In this document: positions 56,808 to 64,000 of the stretch, piece by piece
How the letters are laid out: the number at the start of each line of letters is the position of its first letter
How positions within the stretch are numbered: the first letter of the stretch is position 1
Assembly (NCBI RefSeq): GCF_001545035.1
Contig: NZ_FCOJ02000014.1
Location: forward strand, 1 to 64,000
Source of the DNA: Caballeronia glebae
GTDB lineage: Bacteria > Pseudomonadota > Gammaproteobacteria > Burkholderiales > Burkholderiaceae
Direction of reading: 5' to 3'
DNA: 64,000 nucleotides
The notes under the pieces: model-generated
Database searches by the model: none
Told to the model about the DNA's origin: nothing
What the model saw: only the letters and a program-made list of their open reading frames with translations
Translations under genes and position numbers: made by a program

Positions 56808-56969
56808 TCAGCCTACTTTCACATAAGCGAATTCACGCGTGACATTGGGCGGCACATACGCACCACCGATCACGACCCGAGGCGTCAGGCGCTTTTTTTG
56901 GTCCCACCAGCGCCGCCGCTGGGCTTGGCTCAAGAATCGCAAATGCTTTCGATAAGAGAAAATGCTCAC
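56808..56969 (-). CDS. Small basic protein, 53 residues
   Basis: A GTG start lies five bases after GGAGG and the frame ends just before a strong terminator; these two signals, not homology, support the call. The product is rich in Arg, Lys and aromatic residues (SYRKHLRFLSQAQRRRWWDQKKRL) and ends PNVTREFAYVKVG. The N-terminal half is probably a basic amphipathic helix. Family unknown; it might bind nucleic acid or membranes. Confidence 0.55.
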   Translation of the reverse strand: MSIFSYRKHLRFLSQAQRRRWWDQKKRLTPRVVIGGAYVPPNVTREFAYVKVG

Positions 56970-57797
56970 GGCAACCTCCGAACGTAGCGAATGAAACCTG
57001 ATGGGAGTGCCGGCGGCGTCGCGCCACGCGTTTTCTCCCGCTGAACTCGTCTTCTCTTTAGTATTGAGCGCTCTGTTCGTTCCTCGATGTACGCAAAGAA
57101 ACCAAGTCTTCACGTCGATGCACGATTGATGTGTGTTTGGCCACATTCAGCGGAAAGCGCACATTCCGATCGGAAAAATCGCCCTTTTCCGAAATCCCGC
57201 AGGCTCTCCTGGAAGAAACAATTTGCCTCGGCCAAGTGACCTGTTCTTTTCGCTTTCCGTATTTATATCCTGCCAGTTTTGCATGAAATGCGCTTTTCGC
57301 GGTCGTCTCAAAATGGCAACACCTAGGGTTTTCCGATGCTGACGTTTGATGTCCCCGAGTCTCTCGTCAGTCGCTTTCACTTGCCTTTCGAGCAATTGCC
57401 CGATCAATCGCTCGCGCCGCGTGCGACAACGTCCCCAAGCGGCCGCAAAGCCATGTTAAGGTGACGTCCGGCACCCCATCAGGCAGGCCTGATGGGCGGG
57501 GAATTCGAATCGCCGCAATCAAAAATCGCGAAGCTTCGTCGAACGGCGTGCGTGCAATGAGCGCGCGAACGCGCATGATGCGCCGCGCGCCGCAATGGCT
57601 TCGACAAGCTACTCAAGCCCAGAGAACGAACAATGATCAAAGTCAGCAATCACGATTCGCGCCGCGCGGACGGCCGCTTCCCCGACACCACTTGCGGGCG
57701 GCTCTGCGCCCGCTAGCCCTTTCGATTTTCTTCAACTTTTCGCTCACACGACCCGGCGCACGTCGCGGCGCTGCTTACGCATCCTAGAGGACCCGAG
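56970..57797. other. Intergenic region, 828 bp
   Basis: It lies between the 53-residue gene (minus) and the YggT gene (plus). It holds a long dyad at 57475-57496 and AT-rich sequence around 57160-57330. No gene is supported by both a start signal and a plausible protein. Confidence 0.45.
57475..57496. repeat. 22-bp inverted repeat
   Basis: CCCATCAGGC and GCCTGATGGG are perfect complements separated by two bases. No T tract follows, so it looks more like an operator than a terminator. It lies 300 bp upstream of the YggT gene. Confidence 0.45.
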
Positions 57798-58358
57798 ATG
57801 TTCGGCGATATCGCCCGTTTTCTGCTCAACACCGTTTTCACCCTGTTCGGCGCGGCGCTGCTGCTGCGTGCATGGATTCAGGTCGTGCGCATGCCGCCCT
57901 ACAACCCCGTGTCGAACGCCGTGATGCAGGCGACCAACTGGCTCGTGCTGCCGCTGCGCAAGATTCTTCCTGGCGGGAAGATCGACTGGGCGAGCATCGT
58001 CGCGGCGTTCATCGCGTCGGCTGTCTATGTGACGTTGATGGTCGTGCTCGCGGGCGTCGATCCGACGCTCATGGCCCCGATCCTTCTGCTCGTCGCGTTG
58101 CTGACGGTCATCAAGTGGGCGCTGAACCTGATCATCTGGGTGACGATCCTGATGGCGCTGCTGTCGTGGCTTAATCCGCAGTCGCCGGCGATGCCGCTGC
58201 TCTTTCAGATCACCGCGCCGTTTCTCGACCCGCTGCGGCGCATTTTGCCGCGTCTGGGCGGCATCGATATTTCGCCGATCCTGCTCTTCGTGATCGTGCA
58301 GGTGCTGTTGATGGTCGTGACGCGCGTCGCGGTGTCGATGACGCTGTTCGGCATCTGA
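57798..58358 (+). CDS. YggT family membrane protein
   Basis: This encodes 186 residues with two YGGT repeats: LRAWIQVVRMPPYNPVSNAVMQATNWLVLPLRKILPG and the second MALLSWLNPQSPAMPLLFQITAPFLDPLRRILPR. Four to five predicted membrane helices. YggT proteins are linked to osmotic shock resistance and cell division in some bacteria. GAGGACCCGAG precedes the ATG. A tRNA gene follows 48 bp after the stop. Confidence 0.92.
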   Translation: MFGDIARFLLNTVFTLFGAALLLRAWIQVVRMPPYNPVSNAVMQATNWLVLPLRKILPGGKIDWASIVAAFIASAVYVTLMVVLAGVDPTLMAPILLLVALLTVIKWALNLIIWVTILMALLSWLNPQSPAMPLLFQITAPFLDPLRRILPRLGGIDISPILLFVIVQVLLMVVTRVAVSMTLFGI

Positions 58359-58406
58359 GGCGCAATTGCGCCACGGGACGCGTTGCGCTTACAATAGCCG
58401 GCTCGT

Positions 58407-58481
58407 GCGGGCGTCGTATAATGGCTATTACCGTAGCTTCCCAAGCTACTGACGTGGGTTCGATTCCCATCGCCCGCTCCA
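58407..58481 (+). tRNA. tRNA-Gly (CCC anticodon)
   Basis: The 75-nt sequence folds as a tRNA: acceptor GCGGGCG/CGCCCGC, anticodon stem GTAGC/GCTAC around TTCCCAA with anticodon CCC, T loop GTTCGATTC, discriminator T and an encoded CCA end. TACAAT at 58390 is a likely -10. A UUCG-type terminator follows. Confidence 0.95.
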
Positions 58482-58492
58482 GAATCCCAGCG

Positions 58493-58516
58493 AAAGCCGC
58501 CTTCGAGGCGGCTTTT
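58493..58516 (+). terminator. tRNA-Gly terminator
   Basis: AAGCCGCC and GGCGGCTT pair over a short TTCGA loop, followed by TTTTTAGTTT. Confidence 0.85.
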
Positions 58517-58548
58517 TAGTTTCGCGCATCTGTTTCCTTCATCGCCTC

Positions 58549-59289
58549 ATGAGCCACGATTCCCAAGACGAAGCCGACGACAACGGCACCCACCAGCCCG
58601 ACGTCAACGAAGCCTCCACGCTGCGGCATCGGCGCATCCGCAGCTTCGTCACGCGCGCGGGGCGAGTCTCGGTGGGGCAGCAGCGCGCGATCGACGATCT
58701 CGGTCCGCGCTATGTCGTGCCCTATGCGCCGCAGCTCGCCGACTGGGACGCGCGTTTCGGCCGGAAAGCGCCGCGCGTGCTCGAAATCGGCTTCGGCATG
58801 GGCGCGACGACAGCGGAAATCGCGGCCGCGCGTCCGGGCGACGACTTCATCGGCGTGGAAGTGCATGAGCCGGGCGTCGGCGCGCTGCTTAAGCTGATCG
58901 GCGAAGAAGGGCTCGGCAACATCCGCATTCTTCAGCATGACGCCGTGGAAGTGCTCGAACACATGATCGCGCCCGACAGTCTCGACGGCGTCCACATCTA
59001 TTTCCCCGATCCGTGGCACAAGGCGCGCCATCACAAGCGCCGCCTGATTCAGCCGAAGTTCGTCGCGCTCCTCGTATCGCGCATGAAGCCCGGCGGCTAT
59101 ATGCATCTCGCGACCGACTGGCAGAACTATGCCGAGCAGATGCTCGAAGTGCTGTCGGCGGAACCCGCGCTCGAAAATACCGCCGACGGCTACGCGCCGC
59201 GTCCGGATTTCCGTCCGGTCACGAAGTTCGAGCGACGCGGCATGCGGCTCGGCCACGGCGTTTGGGATTTGATGTTCCGCCGCCGCTGA
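58549..59289 (+). CDS. trmB: tRNA (guanine-46-N7) methyltransferase
   Basis: This encodes 246 residues. The SAM site is [20 protein letters not shown], the acidic residue follows in [12 protein letters not shown], and the hallmark [20 protein letters not shown] is complete, with the C-terminal [19 protein letters not shown]. It makes m7G46 in tRNA. The N-terminal 25 residues are acidic and variable. It follows the tRNA terminator, so it has its own promoter. Confidence 0.96.
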   Translation: MSHDSQDEADDNGTHQPDVNEASTLRHRRIRSFVTRAGRVSVGQQRAIDDLGPRYVVPYAPQLADWDARFGRKAPRVLEIGFGMGATTAEIAAARPGDDFIGVEVHEPGVGALLKLIGEEGLGNIRILQHDAVEVLEHMIAPDSLDGVHIYFPDPWHKARHHKRRLIQPKFVALLVSRMKPGGYMHLATDWQNYAEQMLEVLSAEPALENTADGYAPRPDFRPVTKFERRGMRLGHGVWDLMFRRR

Positions 59290-59308
59290 ACAGAACACTT
59301 CCTGCAAA

Positions 59309-59351
59309 AATGCAAAACGCCACGGCTCGCTGAACCGTGGCGTTTTGCATT
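59309..59351. terminator. Strong bidirectional terminator
   Basis: A perfect 17-bp stem (AATGCAAAACGCCACGG and its complement) with a nine-base loop lies between the convergent trmB and uppP stops. A and T runs inside the stem suit both directions. Confidence 0.85.
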
Positions 59352-59370
59352 GGGCGCGACGAAAACCGGA

Positions 59371-60204
59371 TCAGTCGGCCCAGCTCAATCCGCCGCTATA
59401 TCCGACGATCAGGATCAGCAAGCCGAAGCCGATGCGATACCACGCGAACGCCGTGAAATCGTGCGTTGCGACGTAGCGCAGCAGCCAGCGCACGCAAGCG
59501 AAGGCGCTGACGAAGGCCGCGACCATTCCGATCGCGAACAGCCCGAAATCGTCCACGGTCAGCGTGCGCCAATACTTGGCCATTTCGTAGAGCGTCGCGC
59601 CGAAGATGATCGGAATGGCGAGGAAGAAAGAAAACTCCGTCGCCACGCGCCGTTCGAGCCCGAACAGCATGCCGCCGATGATCGTCGCACCGGAACGCGA
59701 AGTGCCCGGGATCAGCGCGAAGCATTGCGCGAGGCCGACCTTGAAGGCATCCGCGTAGGAAAGATCGTCGACGGAATGCACGCGCGTGATGACGCCGCGT
59801 TCGCGCTGACGCGACTCGGCCCACAGAATGACGATGCCGCCGACGATCAGCGCCACCGACACCGGCACCGGCGAGAACAGCACCGCCTTGATGTGCTTTT
59901 CGAGCAGCAGGCCGAGCACGACGGCCGGAATGGTCGCGATGATCACGTTCAGCGTGAAGCGCCGCGCGTCGGCGCGTACCGGCAGGCCCGTGATCACGGT
60001 GCCGATCTTCGCGCGGTATTCCCAGCAGATTGCGAGAATCGCGCCGAACTGGATGACGACGTCGAAGGTTTTCGATTGCGCGTCGGTGAAATTCAGCAAG
60101 CTGCCCGCAACGATCAAATGCCCCGTGCTCGATACCGGCAGAAACTCGGTCAAGCCTTCCACGACGCCCAGAATGAGCGCCTTCACCATCAATATCCAGT
60201 CCAT
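59371..60204 (-). CDS. uppP: Undecaprenyl-diphosphate phosphatase
   Basis: This encodes 277 residues with about eight predicted membrane helices. The catalytic motifs are [14 protein letters not shown] (16-29) and PGTSRSGAT. It recycles undecaprenyl pyrophosphate for cell-wall synthesis and can give bacitracin resistance (BacA). The start [13 protein letters not shown] is normal for the family. It is single-gene, convergent with trmB. Confidence 0.96.
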   Translation of the reverse strand: MDWILMVKALILGVVEGLTEFLPVSSTGHLIVAGSLLNFTDAQSKTFDVVIQFGAILAICWEYRAKIGTVITGLPVRADARRFTLNVIIATIPAVVLGLLLEKHIKAVLFSPVPVSVALIVGGIVILWAESRQRERGVITRVHSVDDLSYADAFKVGLAQCFALIPGTSRSGATIIGGMLFGLERRVATEFSFFLAIPIIFGATLYEMAKYWRTLTVDDFGLFAIGMVAAFVSAFACVRWLLRYVATHDFTAFAWYRIGFGLLILIVGYSGGLSWAD

Positions 60205-60266
60205 CCGTCAGCCCTTGTTCGCCGTTTAGCTATGGGTTTTAGAGCACATTGCGCAGAGATTTCGAC

Positions 60267-60860
60267 TCACTTTTCGACGATCTGCACACGTATGCCGTTT
60301 GTAAGGACAGTGATTGTACCGGGTTCGTAAGACACCCCGGCGAACTGAAGTTCCTCGGGCTTGAACGTGTGGATCGGATAGCGGTCGAGCAATTGCGCGG
60401 CGAGTTGCGCGCCCACCGACGCGATCTGCTGGTTGTACTGCGCGGCGTCGCCGGTGAACTGCGCATCGTCGACGGACGGCGAGGCGAGAATCACCGAACG
60501 GCTCGGCGCATCGTAGGCGAGCTGCGTCGAGAGCGTGAACGCGCCGACCACGGGATTCGGCATGAAGGGTGTGGACAAACGCGCATCGACATGCACGGTC
60601 ACGCGATTGCGATCCGGCGCCATGCCAACGACGGGATTGCTCAGGACGACATCGAATATCTGCGAAGCCGTGCGTTGCAGCGGGAACTTGCGCGCGACGG
60701 CGGCTTGCACTTGCTGTGTCGCGAATGTGTAGTGGTCCGGAATGAACGGGAATATCGAGTTCGAGGCAGCGTAAGCCTTCGATGTGAGCGTGAGTGCGGA
60801 CAGCGACATCAGCCCTGCCAGCACGAACCGGCGCCGCAGCGGCGCGACGGGTTCAGTCAT
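60267..60860 (-). CDS. DUF1439 periplasmic protein (YceB-like)
   Basis: This encodes 197 residues. The N-terminus (PLRRRFVLAGLMSLSALTLTSKAYAAS) is a signal peptide with two or three arginines before the core, so Sec or Tat export is possible; no lipobox is seen. The mature part has the DUF1439 alternation of strands and loops (VVLSNPVVGMAPDRNRVTVHVDARLS, YPIHTFKPEELQFAGVSYEPGTITVLTNGIRVQ). Such proteins bind lipid-like ligands in the periplasm by structural analogy. Function unproven. Confidence 0.8.
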   Translation of the reverse strand: MTEPVAPLRRRFVLAGLMSLSALTLTSKAYAASNSIFPFIPDHYTFATQQVQAAVARKFPLQRTASQIFDVVLSNPVVGMAPDRNRVTVHVDARLSTPFMPNPVVGAFTLSTQLAYDAPSRSVILASPSVDDAQFTGDAAQYNQQIASVGAQLAAQLLDRYPIHTFKPEELQFAGVSYEPGTITVLTNGIRVQIVEK

Positions 60861-60938
60861 GCGTGATCCTCCAATACTTATTACTTATTCTTGAAATTCG
60901 CGCCGGCTGGCGCGCCCCGCGTTTTGGACCGCCGATCG

Positions 60939-61226
60939 TCAGGACAGTTGCGCCGGCTGCGTCGCCATCTCAAGCCGCTCGATCCACGTCAACGCATATT
61001 CGCGCGTCTGCCCGCACATCTCGGTCGAAGGCTGCAAGCCGCCACAACACGCCGGCCTGCGCGGATCGCCGAAAATCCCGCAGCGCAGATCGTCGCCCAA
61101 CTGGACGCAACGTTCGCCCGCGCGCTTGCCGTCCGGCATTCCCGGAATCGGACTCGAAATGGACGGCGCGATGCAGCAGGCGCCGCAGCCCTCGCGGCAG
61201 GCATGAGACGAAGAATCGATGGTCAT
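60939..61226 (-). CDS. YkgJ-type cysteine-cluster protein
   Basis: This encodes 95 residues with eight cysteines, including CREGCGACC near the start and the later [13 protein letters not shown] and RPACCGGL. The CxxxCxxCC pattern resembles YkgJ/YcgN proteins that bind zinc or an iron-sulfur cluster. I start at [10 protein letters not shown], the first ATG close to the first cysteine. It is convergent with the DUF1439 gene's strand neighbours and divergent from hemN. Confidence 0.82.
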   Translation of the reverse strand: MTIDSSSHACREGCGACCIAPSISSPIPGMPDGKRAGERCVQLGDDLRCGIFGDPRRPACCGGLQPSTEMCGQTREYALTWIERLEMATQPAQLS

Positions 61227-61370
61227 GGCGATACAGAACAGCGCAAAGACGACATTCTCCCACGCCTCTTCGTCGCGCTTGGTCAAATCGCTGCTATTGG
61301 GCTGCGACCTTATCACGCAACGGCCGCGCTTATCGTCCGGCTACACTCGGACGATCCCCAGAGGTCCGCC

Positions 61371-62753
61371 ATGACTCCCGCCGCCCCGCTCTTTCGCCCC
61401 GACCTGCTCGCGCGCTACGACGCGCACGGCCCGCGCTACACGTCCTACCCAACCGCCGTCCAGTTCACCGACTCGTTCGACGCCGCGCATTACCGCGAAG
61501 CCGCGGGCAAATCGAACGCGAACGCCGATCTCTCGCTCTACTTCCACATTCCGTTCTGCGACACCGTCTGCTTCTACTGCGGCTGCAACAAGGTCGCGAC
61601 GAAGAATCGCGCGCACGCTCGCCCGTACCTCGATCGCATGAAGCGCGAACTGGCGCTGCAAGCGGCGCTCTTCGACCGCTCGCGCCCGGTCACGCAGCTT
61701 CACTGGGGCGGCGGCACGCCCACCTTCCTCTCGCACGACGAGATGACCGAACTGATGTCCGCGACGCGCGAGCACTTCAATCTCGTTCCGGACGAGCGCG
61801 CCGAATATTCGATCGAAGTCGATCCGCGCGAGGCGTCGGCGGAAACGATCGCGTTGCTGCGCGCACTCGGCTTCAACCGGATCAGCCTCGGCGTGCAGGA
61901 CTTCGACGAACGCGTGCAGCGCGCCGTCAATCGCATCCAGCCGCGCGAGATGACCGAAACGGTGCTCGACGCCGCCCGCGACAACGGCTTCAAGTCGGTG
62001 AGCGTCGATCTGATCTACGGCTTGCCGCATCAAAGCGTCGAGAGCTTTTCGCGCACGCTCGACGCGATCGTCGAACTGAAACCGGATCGCGTGTCTGTGT
62101 TCGGCTATGCGCACATGCCGTCGCTCTTCAAGATGCAGCGTCAGATCGACGACAGCGCGCTGCCCTCGCCCGCCGTGCGCCTCGCGATTCTGGAGCGCGT
62201 TATCAGCCGCATGAGCGAGGCGGGCTATGTGTACATCGGCATGGATCATTTCGCGCTGCCCGGCGACGAGCTCGCGCGCGCGTTCGAAGCCGGCACGCTC
62301 CAGCGCAACTTCCAGGGCTACAGCACGCATGCGGATTGCGATCTGATCGGTATCGGCGCGTCGTCGATCGGGAAGGTCGGCGATGTCTACGCCCAAAACG
62401 CCCGCGAACTCGCCGACTACACCGCCGCGATCGACGCGGGCAATCTCGCCATCGCGCGCGGCGTGCGTCTGTCCGCCGACGACACACTCCGCCGGGAAGT
62501 CATCATGCGCCTCATGTGCGGCGGCGCGCTGCGTTTCGACGACATCGCGAGCGCGCACGGCATCGACTTCCCCGCCGCTTTCGCCAACGAACTCGCGCGC
62601 CTCGCGCCGATGGCCGACGACGGCCTCATCGAACTCTCGCGCGACGCGATCCGCGTGCTGCCGGCGGGCCGCATGCTGGTGCGCAACGTCGCGTCGGTAT
62701 TCGACCGCTATCTGGGTCAGTCGAGCTTGCGGCGCTTTTCGCGCACGATCTGA
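61371..62753 (+). CDS. hemN: Oxygen-independent coproporphyrinogen III oxidase
   Basis: This encodes 460 residues. The radical-SAM cluster motif is Cys63-x3-Cys67-x2-Cys70, followed by Cys72 (CDTVCFYCGC), the HemN arrangement. GGGTPTFL and the C-terminal HemN domain (YSTHADCDLIGIGASSIGKVGDVYAQN) are present. It converts coproporphyrinogen III to protoporphyrinogen IX without oxygen. The start follows GAGGT. No FNR box is evident by eye in the 144-bp upstream gap. Confidence 0.95.
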   Translation: MTPAAPLFRPDLLARYDAHGPRYTSYPTAVQFTDSFDAAHYREAAGKSNANADLSLYFHIPFCDTVCFYCGCNKVATKNRAHARPYLDRMKRELALQAALFDRSRPVTQLHWGGGTPTFLSHDEMTELMSATREHFNLVPDERAEYSIEVDPREASAETIALLRALGFNRISLGVQDFDERVQRAVNRIQPREMTETVLDAARDNGFKSVSVDLIYGLPHQSVESFSRTLDAIVELKPDRVSVFGYAHMPSLFKMQRQIDDSALPSPAVRLAILERVISRMSEAGYVYIGMDHFALPGDELARAFEAGTLQRNFQGYSTHADCDLIGIGASSIGKVGDVYAQNARELADYTAAIDAGNLAIARGVRLSADDTLRREVIMRLMCGGALRFDDIASAHGIDFPAAFANELARLAPMADDGLIELSRDAIRVLPAGRMLVRNVASVFDRYLGQSSLRRFSRTI

Positions 62754-62899
62754 GCGATGTTCGATCGGCGTCGGTGGCTTAGAATGACAGCCACCTTGGG
62801 CGTCCCGGCTCTCAGTCACGGCGTCCATCCACTCACTGCCGATGCGAAGCGCCGGACGTTGCCGGCTTCTCGCAGACGGCAACGCCACTGCCCGACGCC

Positions 62900-64000
62900 A
62901 TGCCGACCACTTCGCCGCAGTTCGCCCCTCTCGCCCAACTTGCCGCCGATCTGAAAAGCGGCCGCACGACGAGCCGCGCGCTCGTCGAGACGGCGCTCGA
63001 ACGTATCGCCGATCCGGCGGGCCAGGGCGCAACCGTTTTTCTGCATGTCGATGCCGCTCACGCCCGCGCCGCCGCCGACGCCCACGACGCGCTGCGCCGC
63101 GCCGGCACCGTGCTCTCGCCGCTCGCGGGCATTCCCGTGTCGATCAAGGATCTCTTCGATATCGAAGGCGAGGTGACGCGCGCCGGCTCGAAGGCGCTCG
63201 CCCACGCCGCGCCCGCCACGGCCGATGCCGTGACGGTTGCGCGCCTGCGCCGCGCGGGCGCGGTGATCGTCGGACGCACCAACATGAGCGAGTTCGCGTT
63301 CTCGGGCCTCGGGCTCAATCCGCACTACGGCACGCCGCGTTCGCCGTGGCGCGCGGACGTGCCCGGCGACGCGCGCATCGCGGGTGGCTCGTCGTCGGGC
63401 GCGGCGGCATCGGTCGCGGATGGCATGGCCGCCGTCGCGCTCGGCACCGACACCGGTGGCTCCATTCGCATTCCGGCCGCGCTGTGCGGGCTCACCGGCT
63501 TCAAGCCGACCGCGAGCCGCATCCCGAAGCAAGGCGGCGTGCCGCTCTCGAAGACGCTCGATTCGTTCGGGCCGATCGGCGTGTCGGTCGCGTGCTGCGC
63601 GCTCGTCGATCGCATTCTCGCGGGGCGCGATCCCGGCGTGCCCGCAACGCGCCCGCTCGACGGCGTGCGCCTCGGCGTGCTGACGAACTACGTCATCGAT
63701 GGCGTCGAAGCGCCCGTCGCCAGCGCGGTCGCCGCGGCTGTCAATCATCTCGCCGCGGCCGGCGCGCTCGTGGAAGACGTGCGTTTCGCGCCGCTCGACC
63801 GCCTGCCGGAAATCAACCGCTATCCGCTCGTCGCGATCGAAGCGTACGCGTGGCACCGCAAGCTGATGGCCGAGCGCGGCGGCGAATACGATCCGCGTGT
63901 GCTCGCGCGCCTGCAACGTGCCGAAGCGGCGAGCGCGGCGGACTACATCGACTTGTGCGAGGCGCGCGCCGCGATGATCGAAGCCGCGCGCACGACCCTC
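62900..64000 (+). CDS. Amidase signature family enzyme (3' end outside window)
   Basis: 367 codons are open to the window edge, so the gene is partial. The Ser-cisSer-Lys triad is visible: Lys83 in IPVSIKDLFD, cis-Ser near 164 in GGSSSGAA and nucleophile Ser188 in GTDTGGSIRIPA. It hydrolyses an amide, but this family includes GatA, indoleacetamide and allophanate hydrolases, and no diagnostic domain is visible. The ATG has no strong ribosome binding site; it is the first in the frame that fits the family. Confidence 0.9.
   Translation, partial: MPTTSPQFAPLAQLAADLKSGRTTSRALVETALERIADPAGQGATVFLHVDAAHARAAADAHDALRRAGTVLSPLAGIPVSIKDLFDIEGEVTRAGSKALAHAAPATADAVTVARLRRAGAVIVGRTNMSEFAFSGLGLNPHYGTPRSPWRADVPGDARIAGGSSSGAAASVADGMAAVALGTDTGGSIRIPAALCGLTGFKPTASRIPKQGGVPLSKTLDSFGPIGVSVACCALVDRILAGRDPGVPATRPLDGVRLGVLTNYVIDGVEAPVASAVAAAVNHLAAAGALVEDVRFAPLDRLPEINRYPLVAIEAYAWHRKLMAERGGEYDPRVLARLQRAEAASAADYIDLCEARAAMIEAARTTL

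Noticed and set aside
61341-63032. Long minus-strand open frame of 563 codons
   Set aside because: Antisense to hemN and the amidase, with low-complexity composition.

Overview
The window is a high-GC bacterial chromosome segment with dense coding on both strands, strong AGGAG-type ribosome binding sites and many GC-rich hairpin terminators. Gene content points to the Burkholderiaceae, most likely a Paraburkholderia/Caballeronia-type organism: a glucokinase fused to an RpiR/HexR regulator, a rib-nusB operon whose RibBA has a dead second half, paired general porins, and DUF883, BON-domain and DUF2383 small stress proteins. The genus is my inference from family knowledge; no database search was run.

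Region 1 (1-14.2 kb) looks like an envelope/osmotic-stress and sigma-54 neighbourhood. It holds small stress and membrane proteins, an rpoN without its usual partners, a YihY-family membrane protein, trehalose-6-phosphate synthase (otsA), three short low-complexity proteins that seem to be separate transcripts, a complete NtrC-type response regulator, a cluster of small membrane proteins, a receiver-less sigma-54 activator, and two overlapping paralogous lipoproteins.

Region 2 (14.2-26.6 kb) carries transport and signalling. It has an ABC importer with a fused double permease and no binding protein, a Cache-GGDEF diguanylate cyclase, an 87-residue protein that looks like a Cas2/SinR-type ferredoxin fold, a Cpx-like two-component system divergent from a Spy/CpxP-like chaperone with CpxR-type boxes between them, a pirin, and hisQMP without its binding protein.

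Region 3 (26.7-39.1 kb) reads as a sugar route from outer membrane to cytoplasm: two tandem porins with similar promoter regions, glk-hexR, pgl and zwf on the minus strand, and the divergent gtsABCD ABC importer. A perfect 17-bp palindrome between zwf and gtsA supplies the -10 box of promoters on both strands and is the obvious operator for the HexR domain encoded beside it. Weaker copies lie in front of both porins.

Region 4 (39.2-64 kb) is mostly housekeeping: an S9 peptidase, a Bcr/CflA exporter, an EVE-like protein, hemL, ribD-ribE-ribBX-ribH-nusB, an aminotransferase, a lytic transglycosylase, ubiD, an asparaginase, a LysE exporter, threonine dehydratase, a PXPV protein, a 53-residue gene, a YggT protein, tRNA-Gly(CCC), trmB, uppP, a DUF1439 protein, a YkgJ protein, hemN and the start of an amidase. 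I saw no CRISPR array, insertion sequence, prophage or rRNA.
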